Assembly: GCA_031082315.1 (NCBI GenBank)
Contig: JAVHLC010000002.1
Coordinates: 83,362 to 147,361, forward strand
Source: Thermodesulfobacteriota bacterium
GTDB taxonomy: Bacteria > Desulfobacterota > QYQD01
Length of the DNA: 64,000 nt
Reading direction: 5' to 3'
The translations under genes were made by a program, and so were the position numbers. Below are positions 15,692-24,279 of this stretch, in pieces (within the stretch, counting starts at the first letter, position 1; each line of letters begins with the position of its first letter). Below the pieces are notes generated by a model. That model searched no databases. It saw only the letters and a program-made list of their open reading frames with translations, and was not told the origin of the DNA.

Positions 15692-17371
15692 TTAGGATGT
15701 GATCGGCAAGTTAACGATGCAGGTGGTGCCTTCTCCTACCTTACTCTTTATTTCGACAGACCCACCGTGGTCCTCGATTATCTTCCGCGAAATAGCCAGC
15801 CCCAGCCCTGTCCCTTTGGGTTTTGTGGTAAAAAACGGGTTAAATATATCCTGGAGATTTTCACCGGGAATCCCCTTACCGGTATCTGTAACCGTGATCT
15901 TAATTATCTGACCCTCCATATCCGTGGCAATGTCCAGCTTGCCGCCATGGGGCATGGCCTCGACCGCATTCTTGGCCAGATTGATAAGGATCTGCTTAAG
16001 CTGCCGGGGATCAAAAGAACTGGACGGAATATCAGGCCGAAGTGATTTGGTAAATTCTATCCCCTGTTTTTGAAGTTCTCCGGACATCAAGTTATAAACA
16101 TCCAACGCCACCTCATTGATATTCTGTATGCTCTTCTGGGGCTGGGCCATTCTCGCAAAATCTGATACATCGACAAGCAAGCTCTCCAGCCGCCTTATCT
16201 CGTCGGTTACGATCTGCAATTTTTTCCTGTTCGGGTCTTCGTGCCCCAGGGACTCAAAGACCTGTTTGGAAAAACCGCCGATGAGCATAAGGGGATTCTT
16301 GATCTCATGCGCAATATGGGCGGCGCCCTTGCCGATAGTGGCTAACCTTTCCGCCTGCAGGTTCCTTTCGTACGCGCGGCTTAATGCCTCCCTGGATCTC
16401 TTTAATTCCGAGACCATGTGGCAAAAAGAATCACCCAACTGAACTATCTCATCCCCCACGTGCTCCTTATAGACTTGACATTCACGGCACTCATCAAGCT
16501 TGTCCGGGAACTTCCCCATAGGCTGGCCCTTACAGAGGGTGCCGTCAATAAACCAGCACATCACATCGGTGCGCCCATAGGCAGGGCATTCTTTCTTATC
16601 ACAATTTTCCATTTCCCAGCACCTTACCTTCTTGCCTAAATCAAGCTTAACGTCCAGGTTGCCGCGGCTGACCTCGTCGGTCCACGCCGTGAGCACGGAT
16701 ATCGGGCGGGTAATGGATTTTGTGAGCCACTTATTTAAAAAAAAGCCTATGAGGGTAATAGAGATAATAAAATAAAAGAGGTCGCGACGCAGATGGCCAG
16801 CGACCATTTCTTCAATACGAGTCCATTTATAACCAACCGTCAAAACCCCCAGGATCCCTGGCTCTTCTCCATGGCATTTAAAACACGTCTTTTCATTAGG
16901 TATGGGCAGGGCATAGCGGAGGATTTTCTCCGCCTCCGCCGGATGTTCCACCCGCCGCACCTCCAGCCCCTTGGTCAGCTTACCGGTGCGTAAGGCCTCC
17001 AGAGTAATACGGGATTCCGTCACCCTCCCTATGTTGCCTTTTGCCACACCACTATAGCGTATAACACCTTTGGTATCACACAGATGCACAACGTCAATAT
17101 CCCGTAATACACGCAGACGCTCTAATATGCTCTGAACCTGCTCCATCTCGCCGTCGAGCATCGGATATTCAACACTCTTCATGACGGTATCACTTGTTTC
17201 TGCGGCCTTCCTCTCCTCTTCGTCCAGGAAATCCTTACGGTGCGATATGACATCTATGTATGTAAAGGTGCCCATGCCTACAAGCAAGATCAGCCCTATA
17301 CCCAACATAACCTTGAGCCGAAGACTGCTCAAGAGGAGGAAAGCCCTTAGTTTTTCTTTGAGATGCACCAT
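15692..17371 (-). CDS. Haem-binding sensor histidine kinase with two-CW domain inside HAMP
   Basis: A 559-aa sensor kinase. One helix (about 20-38) leads to a periplasmic Tll0287/DUF3365-like domain with a single c-type haem site CFKCH at 163-167. A second helix (about 198-214) is followed by HAMP. A Cys-rich block (251-299: CWEMENC, CPAYG, MCW, CRECQ) is inserted between the two HAMP helices (first ending RGNLDVKLDL, second DEIVQLGDSFCHMV); this is the two-CW type domain. HisKA with phospho-His in HEIKNP (about 355) and HATPase (DTGKGI, GTGLGLA) follow. No response regulator is adjacent. It likely senses redox state or a haem ligand (inference). A tetrahaem cytochrome gene lies just upstream. 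Confidence 0.88.
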   Translation of the reverse strand: MVHLKEKLRAFLLLSSLRLKVMLGIGLILLVGMGTFTYIDVISHRKDFLDEEERKAAETSDTVMKSVEYPMLDGEMEQVQSILERLRVLRDIDVVHLCDTKGVIRYSGVAKGNIGRVTESRITLEALRTGKLTKGLEVRRVEHPAEAEKILRYALPIPNEKTCFKCHGEEPGILGVLTVGYKWTRIEEMVAGHLRRDLFYFIISITLIGFFLNKWLTKSITRPISVLTAWTDEVSRGNLDVKLDLGKKVRCWEMENCDKKECPAYGRTDVMCWFIDGTLCKGQPMGKFPDKLDECRECQVYKEHVGDEIVQLGDSFCHMVSELKRSREALSRAYERNLQAERLATIGKGAAHIAHEIKNPLMLIGGFSKQVFESLGHEDPNRKKLQIVTDEIRRLESLLVDVSDFARMAQPQKSIQNINEVALDVYNLMSGELQKQGIEFTKSLRPDIPSSSFDPRQLKQILINLAKNAVEAMPHGGKLDIATDMEGQIIKITVTDTGKGIPGENLQDIFNPFFTTKPKGTGLGLAISRKIIEDHGGSVEIKSKVGEGTTCIVNLPITS

Positions 17372-17492
17372 TCAGACCTTCTTTCTGTAGTGAACGTCAT
17401 TTGTCAACGGTCATTTCCCACCGTTAAAAGCGGCCAATCCTTTACAGTTGACCAATGACTAATGGCTGATGCCCGGCGACATTGCCTATAAA

Positions 17493-17936
17493 TCAGTACC
17501 ACCCTGGATGTCTATGTCCGCTATGACAGGTAGTGCAGAGATTTTTAGGAATGGTCAAAGTCCTCTGATGTTCCTCTTTCGTTGGGGCCTTAAGATGCAG
17601 GCTGGCCGGGCCATGGCAGGATTCACACTGTTTATTTGCCATATCCGGTGTTTTTTCCACACTGCAAAAACCGCCCGGCTGTCCAAAACCTGTAGTATGG
17701 CAGCGAAGGCAATTCGGATCACGGTCTTTCTTTCTCATCTGGATAATTCGAAAATTCTTGGAGTACTTCCACGTTAAGTATGTCTCTACCTCTTTAGGGT
17801 GACACTCTTTACACCTTGCCATCCCCACATAGGTAGCCTTGCCCTTTGCCGCCTGCGCTGTTTGTAAGGTAAACAACAAGCCCATACCGTAAGTAAAAAA
17901 TAAGAAAGAGGCGATTATCATAATAAATATTTTCAT
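17493..17936 (-). CDS. Periplasmic tetrahaem cytochrome c
   Basis: A 147-aa secreted protein with a signal sequence ending near AQA (residue 29) and four CxxCH haem sites: CKECH, CLRCH, CESCH and CTTCH. The order and spacing resemble the cytochrome c554/c-family NapC-independent multihaem proteins (CxxCH-P-K-E at the first site). Electron partners are unknown; it is encoded just upstream of the haem sensor kinase and facing apbE across about 250 bp. Confidence 0.87.
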   Translation of the reverse strand: MKIFIMIIASFLFFTYGMGLLFTLQTAQAAKGKATYVGMARCKECHPKEVETYLTWKYSKNFRIIQMRKKDRDPNCLRCHTTGFGQPGGFCSVEKTPDMANKQCESCHGPASLHLKAPTKEEHQRTLTIPKNLCTTCHSGHRHPGWY

Positions 17937-18184
17937 TATCCCCCAACCCCCCGTTATTTGTTTTTATAACCGGTTGCAATAGTTATAAATTATACATTAA
18001 ATGTATTTCCCTCCCCAGTCAAGCCCACAATAAACCATCCACAAATCAGGGCTGTAATACCGGGCATTTTGCTCTATTAATAATTATCCATTACGCCACA
18101 GAAAACCCTTGACTAATGAATGGTTATGGTCTATGAAAACACTGGTGAAGATTTTTAACCGGAGTCCGGAAAGGAGAGGTTAGA

Positions 18185-19237
18185 ATGGATAAAACTGGCA
18201 TTAAAAATGGACCACAGGCCTTAACCAGCCGTAGGGATTGTCTTAAGATTATAGGCATGCTCGGCCTAGGTATGGCCGTTCCCAATGTTTTTCCAACATC
18301 ATCCGAGGCCAAACTTTCTAACGGTCTTAATCAGGTCAGCAGGACTATTCCCCTTATGGGCACTTTTGTCAATATAACCGTGCTGCATCCATCTCAGGAC
18401 AAGGCCCTTGAGGCCGTGGAAAAGGGCTTTGCACGGATGGAGAAACTGGTCAAGGTATTTGACCGCTACTCTAACAGCACCCCGGTATCCTGGTTAAACC
18501 ATAAGGGGCAGCTTAAGGATATCTGTCCGGAATTAGCACAGGTTATGAGCAAGGCTTCCTACTTTCATTTCCTGAGTCAGGGTTCTTTTGACATAACAGT
18601 CCAACCCCTTGTTGACCTCTATAAAGAAGCGTTTGCCAGAACCGGACATGCGCCGTCATCAGAAAAAGTCCAAGAAAAATTGTCCCTGGTTGATGCCGAT
18701 AAGATACAGTTTAATAAACAAGGTATCCACTTTCTGAAAGAAGGCATGGGCATCACCCTTGATGGCATTGCCAAAGGTTACATCGTTGACGAAGCTGCCA
18801 ATACCCTGAAAAAAATGGGCGTACAGTATGCACTGATCAATGCCGGTGGAGATATCCGGGCTATAGGCGGGAACGGTCCGAATAAGTCCTGGAAGATCGG
18901 CATCACCGATCCCAGGAAGCAAAAACCATATCTTCAAACAATAGCATTAAACAATGGCGCGGTGGCCACGTCCGGTAACTATGAGGTTTACTTTGATCGG
19001 GAAAAGCTCTACCACCACATTATTGATACGCATACCGGCCGGTCTCCCAGGGGTCTGGCCAGTGTAAGCATCACCGCTCCCACGGTTATGGAGGCCGATG
19101 CGCTTTCTACCACCGTCTTTGTTGAAGGCATAGAAAAAGGCATGCGGCTTGTAGAGGCATTGCCGAATGTGGAGGCTATGGTAATAATAACCAGCGGGAA
19201 TAAGAAATTCGCTTCTAAGGGTTGGAAGACGGCCTAA
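18185..19237 (+). CDS. apbE: FAD:protein FMN transferase
   Basis: Attaches FMN covalently to Thr of proteins such as RnfG and RnfD. The 350-aa protein has a twin-arginine-like signal (SRRDCLK, residues 15-21) and a hydrophobic stretch ending near SEA, so it acts outside the cytoplasmic membrane. ApbE marks are MGTFVNITV (about 58), DGIAKGYIVDEA (about 195), INAGGDIRAIGG and a C-terminal TAPTVMEADALSTTVF with the Mg-binding Asp. A GGAGAGG ribosome site precedes the ATG. It converges on the rnf run, whose RnfG has an SGAT flavinylation motif, so RnfG is the likely substrate. Confidence 0.92.
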   Translation: MDKTGIKNGPQALTSRRDCLKIIGMLGLGMAVPNVFPTSSEAKLSNGLNQVSRTIPLMGTFVNITVLHPSQDKALEAVEKGFARMEKLVKVFDRYSNSTPVSWLNHKGQLKDICPELAQVMSKASYFHFLSQGSFDITVQPLVDLYKEAFARTGHAPSSEKVQEKLSLVDADKIQFNKQGIHFLKEGMGITLDGIAKGYIVDEAANTLKKMGVQYALINAGGDIRAIGGNGPNKSWKIGITDPRKQKPYLQTIALNNGAVATSGNYEVYFDREKLYHHIIDTHTGRSPRGLASVSITAPTVMEADALSTTVFVEGIEKGMRLVEALPNVEAMVIITSGNKKFASKGWKTA

Positions 19238-19265
19238 GAAGCAACTTATCGATATATCAAAAACA

Positions 19266-19302
19266 AAAACGCCAGTTCATGTAGAATGAGCTGGCGTTTT
19301 TT
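19266..19302 (+). terminator. Rho-independent terminator after apbE
   Basis: ACGCCAGTTCAT and ATGAGCTGGCGT form a stem with one mismatch, followed by TTTTTT. The A-run on the other side means it can also act on the minus strand. Confidence 0.85.
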
Positions 19303-19421
19303 ATTGCTATTTCACCCTCCTCTACATCCCCTCCCATCTGTCCTCGGCCCGCCGTAGGCGGGCAAGGGGGGAATAATCGATAATCCCCTCTCCCCCCCTT
19401 TTGCGGGAGAGAGCATCTCGC

Positions 19422-19476
19422 CGTAGGGGCAGGGCTTGCCCTGCCCAACAAGGGCGCAGCAAGCGGCGCCCCTACG
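19422..19476. repeat. 55-bp palindromic repeat, family R5, copy 1
   Basis: Starts CGTAGGGGCAGGGC and ends GGCGCCCCTACG, so the ends are inverted copies. A near-identical 55-bp copy is at 57036-57090, where it sits inside an R1 element. The surrounding 19303-19515 holds another GC palindrome (CCCGCCGTAGGCGGG) and no gene. Confidence 0.8.
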
Positions 19477-19515
19477 TTATGGAAACCGAACGGTTAGGGT
19501 GAGGGGGTATCGGAC

Positions 19516-20400
19516 TTACGGCACCAACAGCGTCGGAAGCTCAGATGCCTCAGCTATGCGGTGTGAGACGCTACCGACAAAAAACTCCTTAACGCGATCC
19601 TTCCCTGTCGTTCCCTGTACAATCATGGTGGAGTTCAACTCCCGGGAAAGCCGTATAATCTCGCCGGCAGTACGCCCGGCAGTCAAATGGGGTTCGGCCT
19701 TGATCCCCGCCTTCTTCAGTGTCGCGCAGTATTTGTCCAGCCTCTCTTTACTCTCCTTTTCGATACGATTCAGCTCACTTTTATCGAGATTCTTGGATAT
19801 CTTAACCCCAATGATATGGGCCACATCCACCTTATCCACGGCACCCTTCAGGGTTGTGATAAATTCAAGGGCATTCTTTGAAGGCTTCGACCAGTCGGTA
19901 GCAAACAAGGGCCGCTGGAAGGGATGTTCATTAACACGCCTTACACATTGTCCCTCCATATCACAATGAACCATATACTTGCTTATGAGGACCGGGATAG
20001 CCGTACTCCGGCGTAACAGGTCCAGGGTATGCGAGCCTACATAAACCCTTTCCAGGGCCGTCCGTTTTTTCCGTCCGGCTACAATCAGGTTGACCTTCTC
20101 CTTTTCAGCAATTCTGACCAGCTTTGGAACCGGCTCACCGACCTCGATGCGGATTTTACTATCTACACCCGCCTTGGAAAGGGCCTCCTGCCAGTCTTCA
20201 AACCGGATCCGGGCCTGCTCCCTGAGGCGCTCCTCTTCATCCTTCATGTAGCCCCCGTAAGGCACAAAGGCCACTTCCTCACGTGGAATTATGTAGGTAA
20301 GGATTACCTCCTTAAGCCCGGCCGCCTTCAAATCCAGAAGGGACTCCAGGGCGTCAAAGGCCAATTCCCTGAATTTAGTCGCAAACAGAACCTTTTTCAT
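19516..20400 (-). CDS. Tandem universal stress protein (two Usp domains)
   Basis: A 294-aa protein with two Usp domains (about 1-140 and 155-294). The second holds GTTGKDRVKEFFVGSVSHRI, a normal ATP-binding motif; the first has GRKKRTALERVYVGSHTLDL, where the first glycines are partly lost, so one nucleotide site may be weak. It is the last gene of the rnf-antiporter run and starts ten bases after the antiporter stop, so it is probably cotranscribed. Confidence 0.88.
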   Translation of the reverse strand: MKKVLFATKFRELAFDALESLLDLKAAGLKEVILTYIIPREEVAFVPYGGYMKDEEERLREQARIRFEDWQEALSKAGVDSKIRIEVGEPVPKLVRIAEKEKVNLIVAGRKKRTALERVYVGSHTLDLLRRSTAIPVLISKYMVHCDMEGQCVRRVNEHPFQRPLFATDWSKPSKNALEFITTLKGAVDKVDVAHIIGVKISKNLDKSELNRIEKESKERLDKYCATLKKAGIKAEPHLTAGRTAGEIIRLSRELNSTMIVQGTTGKDRVKEFFVGSVSHRIAEASELPTLLVP

Positions 20401-20410
20401 AGAGCCCTCC

Positions 20411-21850
20411 TTAAATGAAGAAGATATAGGTTATAACCACAAATGTTGTACACAATACCGGGATGGAATACTTAATCATATATCCAAAGAAGCTGGGCAT
20501 TGGCGTACCGGCCTCCTCAGCAATAGATCTTACCATAAAGTTCGGGGCGTTGCCAATATAGGTGTTGGCCCCCATAAAGACCGAACCGCAGGAAATGGCC
20601 TTAAGATAAATAGCATTCTCTGCGATAAGCTTCGGCACCGCCTGTGCCTCCGGCATGCCCGGATAGTAACTGCCGAGCGCCGTGCTGAAGAATGTCAAAT
20701 AGGTCGGGGCATTGTCCAGAAAGCTGGAGAGGATGCCCGAGGCCCAGAAATAGTGGGCCGGTTCCTTCACCGCCTCGATAAGGAAGGCCAGTTGTCCCTT
20801 GGTTCCTGCCTTCAGGATCAGAAGGCAAGGCACCATGCTGACAAATATACCGGCAAAGAGATACGCTACTTCCAGGATCGGGGCCCATGAGAAGTCGTTG
20901 TCTTCCCTGACCTTTTTAGAGGTAGTTACCAGCGAAAGCGCCCCCATAACGATCAGGATACCATCCCGGGCCAGGTCAGCCACAGACCGGTGTATGCCGA
21001 ACATATTAATGGAACCCCAGTCCACCAGGCCGCTCATCAGCACTGCCCCAATGATACCGGCCAGAAAGAGGAAATTCAAGGCCCCGTCCAACCCCAGGGG
21101 CTCCTTGACGCCCTCATCCACAGGCGCGGTTATCCCTTCCTTTTTGTACATATAGGTGTCAACCACGAAATATATCCCCAGGACTATAGCGGCTACGGTC
21201 AGCATCTGCGGCAATATATTGAAGGTCCAGGTGAAAGGGACACCGTGCAGAAATCCGAGGAAGAGCGGCGGGTCGCCAAGCGGGGTTAAGGCCCCGCCGA
21301 CATTGGCCACCAGGAAGATAAAGAATACGACCATAAAGCTCCGGTTCTTGCGGTAGTTATTGGCGCGGAGGAACGGCCGTATCATAAGCATGGCCGCTCC
21401 CGTAGTGCCCATCCACGAGGCCAGCGCCGTGCCTATGATGAGCATGACCGTATTTACTACCGGCGTGCCCCTTAGCGAACCTTTGAGGAGGATACCACCT
21501 GAGACGGTAAACAGCGCCCAGAGCAGGATGATAAAGGGCACATAATCCGCCACTATCACATGCATAAATTCATACACGGCCGTACCCGTATAGGCGATAA
21601 CCATTGGAATAGCCACCAGCACCGCCCAGAAAGCGGAGACCTTGCCGAAGTGATGATGCCAGAACTTGGGCAGGAAAAGCGGCATAAGGGCGATGGAAAG
21701 GAGCATGCCCGCAAATGGTATGGCGCTATAAAGAGGCAGCACCTCTCCTAAATTAATCCCACCGTGCCCGGCCTCAGAGGCCAGCGCAACCGATGGAAAC
21801 ACGATTAGACATATCAGCAAAAAAAGCGACGACAACTTTCCTCGAGTCAT
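20411..21850 (-). CDS. NhaD/CitMHS-type sodium:proton antiporter
   Basis: A 479-aa membrane protein with a leading signal-like helix and about twelve further hydrophobic segments. The segment NVGGALTPLGDPPLFLGFL near residue 185 and the later FLDNAPTYLTFF match the ion-transporter superfamily hairpins of NhaD-like antiporters (the D-N-A-P and G-D-P motifs). Na+/H+ exchange is the usual assignment, though relatives carry citrate. Its place between rseC and a usp gene in the rnf run suggests that it balances the ion gradient produced by Rnf (inference). Confidence 0.85.
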   Translation of the reverse strand: MTRGKLSSLFLLICLIVFPSVALASEAGHGGINLGEVLPLYSAIPFAGMLLSIALMPLFLPKFWHHHFGKVSAFWAVLVAIPMVIAYTGTAVYEFMHVIVADYVPFIILLWALFTVSGGILLKGSLRGTPVVNTVMLIIGTALASWMGTTGAAMLMIRPFLRANNYRKNRSFMVVFFIFLVANVGGALTPLGDPPLFLGFLHGVPFTWTFNILPQMLTVAAIVLGIYFVVDTYMYKKEGITAPVDEGVKEPLGLDGALNFLFLAGIIGAVLMSGLVDWGSINMFGIHRSVADLARDGILIVMGALSLVTTSKKVREDNDFSWAPILEVAYLFAGIFVSMVPCLLILKAGTKGQLAFLIEAVKEPAHYFWASGILSSFLDNAPTYLTFFSTALGSYYPGMPEAQAVPKLIAENAIYLKAISCGSVFMGANTYIGNAPNFMVRSIAEEAGTPMPSFFGYMIKYSIPVLCTTFVVITYIFFI

Positions 21851-21899
21851 AAGTATTCCCCTCCAGTATCCTCTACAGAATCTTATGGCTTTCCAGCTA

Positions 21900-22334
21900 C
21901 TAAGCCACTACCTTTGTAATTATTGGATTGTAGGACTGATCTCCGCTATATTTGATGTGGGCATAATATTTTATGCCGATGAAGGTAAGCGCCACAAATA
22001 AAAGACTAAAAACGGCCCCTGAAATATCCTTATCGCCCAAAAACTGCGTGTAATAACCTATCAGCGCCCCGGCTACCAGACCAACCAGAGGAACAAGATA
22101 TAAGATAAAAGACGCCTTTACTTCCCCCTCCACCTTGAGTGAGACGCGCACCCTCTCACCCTTGGAGGCCCCTACGCTATTTAATGCCGTAAGCACCATC
22201 TCGCCTTCACCAAGCAGCCCGCACGTCTTGTGGCTTGAGCAACTGTCACAGGCCGGACTGCACTTGATCCTGACCTTGGCCTGCTTGCCTTCAACGGCGA
22301 TTACTTCGCCTTCTTCTTCGCGAATACGAGACAT
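21900..22334 (-). CDS. RseC/MucC-family protein
   Basis: A 144-aa protein with the family's N-terminal E-G-x-V-x-V segment and four close cysteines (CSPACDSCSSHKTC, residues 25-38), then two membrane helices (about 75-97 and 104-125). RseC belongs with the Rsx/Rnf system in the reduction of SoxR in enterobacteria; its position directly after rnfB and usp supports a role in this Rnf complex. The Cys cluster could hold an Fe-S centre. It starts two bases after the usp stop. Confidence 0.85.
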   Translation of the reverse strand: MSRIREEEGEVIAVEGKQAKVRIKCSPACDSCSSHKTCGLLGEGEMVLTALNSVGASKGERVRVSLKVEGEVKASFILYLVPLVGLVAGALIGYYTQFLGDKDISGAVFSLLFVALTFIGIKYYAHIKYSGDQSYNPIITKVVA

Positions 22335-22336
22335 TT

Positions 22337-22813
22337 TTAATCCACAACCCAGACCGTGCAGTTTCGTGCGAAGCTTACCACCTTGTTCGAAATGCTGCCG
22401 AACATAAACTCCTTTATGGCAGAAACACCTCTTCGCCCGACGACAATGGCACTATACTTTCCTTCCTGGGCCTCAAACATGATGTCCCGGGCTATACCGA
22501 CCTTCTTTACCTGGATCTTGACGCCTATCTTGTTATCCGGTATCCCTGCTCCCTCCAGAATCTTCCTGGCTGAAGCCGTAGCGGATTCCATTATCTTGCG
22601 CTTCTCTTCCGTAAGACCTTTTAACTCGGTTACCCGGCTCTGAAAAAGGGGAATCAGCGACGGCTCTTTTTCCAGGCCGGTGCCCGGCGCCTCCGGCAAC
22701 ACGCTAAAAAGGGTTATCTCCACGGCCTTTGGATTCACGGTATCAGCCACATACCGCACCGCCTTCGTGGAATATTCCGACTCATCCATCGCTATCAATA
22801 TCTTCTGAGACAT
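22337..22813 (-). CDS. Universal stress protein inside the rnf run
   Basis: A 158-aa single Usp domain with GRRGVSAIKEFMFGSISNKV near residue 128, an intact ATP-binding motif, and an N-terminal MSQKILIAMDESEYS. It begins eleven bases after the rnfB stop and ends two bases before rseC, so it is within the operon. Its task there is unknown; Usp proteins often tune energy-metabolism complexes under stress. Confidence 0.88.
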   Translation of the reverse strand: MSQKILIAMDESEYSTKAVRYVADTVNPKAVEITLFSVLPEAPGTGLEKEPSLIPLFQSRVTELKGLTEEKRKIMESATASARKILEGAGIPDNKIGVKIQVKKVGIARDIMFEAQEGKYSAIVVGRRGVSAIKEFMFGSISNKVVSFARNCTVWVVD

Positions 22814-22824
22814 TCAACGCCTCC

Positions 22825-23631
22825 TCATACTACGGTGAAAACTAAGCTTTGAATAATACCGGTCGGGCACTTCTCAAAGCATGCCCCGCATCCGGTGCAC
22901 TTTTTGGCATCCACTACGGAAAGGAATTTCACGATCTCAATCGCCTTTTCCGGACACGCCTTCTTGCACAGGCCGCAGCCCAGACAGCCGGCATCGCAGA
23001 TCTCCTTGACCAGCTTGCCGACATCATGCGAAGAGCACAGACTAGCCGCTTTCTGCGATACCGGAACCACCTTAGGGATATGCCGCGGACACACCTTGAC
23101 ACACGTCCCGCAGGCCGTACATTTTTCATCATCTACTTTGGGCAGGCCGTCTTCCCCCATGCTGAGCGCCCCAAACGGGCAATTGGCCACGCATGTGCCC
23201 AGCCCCAGGCACCCGTAACTACAAGATTTATCACCGCCGGAGATCAGCATGGCCGCCCGGCAGTCATTAATCCCCATGTATTTAAACTTTCGTTCGGCCT
23301 TGGCACTGTCACCTTTACAGAAGATCCTGGCGACCTCGCGCTCTCCGACCGCCGCTGAAACACCTAACACCTGAGCCACGGCCGCGGCCGTACCGGCGCC
23401 GCCGGCCTTACAGGCATTGACCGGGGCTCTGCCTTCCACAATAGCCGCTGCGCAGTCGCTACATCCCGCATAACCACAGCCGCCGCAATTAGCGCCGGGC
23501 AGGACATCCGTAACCGCCCCTATCCGGGGGTCAACGTAGATGTAAAAGACCTTGGCGGCCACCCCCAGCACTACACTCAGCCCCAATCCCAGTGCCCCCA
23601 TAGCTACGATTGCCGTAATTGTCGGTCCCAT
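22825..23631 (-). CDS. rnfB: Rnf complex subunit B (ferredoxin-like, multi Fe-S)
   Basis: The electron-input subunit of the Rnf complex. After a membrane helix (about 5-30) there is the four-Cys block CGGCGYAGC...C (about 50-80), then four further [4Fe-4S] motifs: CSYGCLGLGTCVANCP, CTACGTCVKVCP, CDAGCLGCGLCKKACP and CTGCGACFEKCP. This is the long form (268 aa) with more clusters than the enterobacterial RsxB and like that of acetogens and other anaerobes that feed Rnf from ferredoxin. Gap of 48 bp to rnfA upstream. Confidence 0.94.
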   Translation of the reverse strand: MGPTITAIVAMGALGLGLSVVLGVAAKVFYIYVDPRIGAVTDVLPGANCGGCGYAGCSDCAAAIVEGRAPVNACKAGGAGTAAAVAQVLGVSAAVGEREVARIFCKGDSAKAERKFKYMGINDCRAAMLISGGDKSCSYGCLGLGTCVANCPFGALSMGEDGLPKVDDEKCTACGTCVKVCPRHIPKVVPVSQKAASLCSSHDVGKLVKEICDAGCLGCGLCKKACPEKAIEIVKFLSVVDAKKCTGCGACFEKCPTGIIQSLVFTVV

Positions 23632-23679
23632 AACATACCACCCTCTTATTTCATTTTGTTCCTGGTAAACGTAAATCCA

Positions 23680-24258
23680 TCAACCTACGCCGGCCAGTCC
23701 GAAAAAGGAAAGGCCTATCATCCCGGCCGTAATCAGGCCAAGCGGCACCCCGTCCAACAGCTTCGGTATATGTGCGATCCGCATCCGTTCCCTGATGCCG
23801 GCCATGATCACCATGGCCACGCTGAAACCCACCGCCGTAGCAATGGAATACACCACTGTATGCATAAAATCATAGTCTTCCTGGATATTCAGCACGGCCA
23901 CACCAAAAATCATGCAGTTGGTAGTAATGAGCGGCAGGTAGATACCCAGGGCACGATATAGCCCAGGCGACATCTTCTGAAGGACCATCTCTACAAACTG
24001 GACCAACCCGGCGATGATCAGGATAAAGGCCAGGGTCTGGAGATATTCCAGGCCCAGGGTATCCAGTACCGCCTTCTGAAATATCCAGCAGAGAACCCCG
24101 GACAGGACGTTGACGAATATACAGGCGGCCGACATGCCGATGGCGCTGTCCATGGCCGTGGTAACCCCCAGGAACGGACAGTTACCCAGGAACCTTATCA
24201 AGAGGATGTTATTTATAATGATAGCTGAAAGTATAAACATGAACCAGCTTTGTTCCAT
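23680..24258 (-). CDS. rnfA: Rnf complex subunit A
   Basis: A 192-aa integral membrane subunit with about six helices. It keeps both conserved cysteines, one in FLGNCPFLG near residue 27 and one in ITTNCMIFG near 112. By homology with NqrE these cysteines and those of RnfE hold an Fe-S centre in the middle of the membrane. It is paired with rnfE, 21 bp upstream. Both Cys codons are ordinary here, unlike the TGA of rnfE. Confidence 0.94.
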   Translation of the reverse strand: MEQSWFMFILSAIIINNILLIRFLGNCPFLGVTTAMDSAIGMSAACIFVNVLSGVLCWIFQKAVLDTLGLEYLQTLAFILIIAGLVQFVEMVLQKMSPGLYRALGIYLPLITTNCMIFGVAVLNIQEDYDFMHTVVYSIATAVGFSVAMVIMAGIRERMRIAHIPKLLDGVPLGLITAGMIGLSFFGLAGVG

Positions 24259-24279
24259 AATACGACCTCTCCTTTCAGA

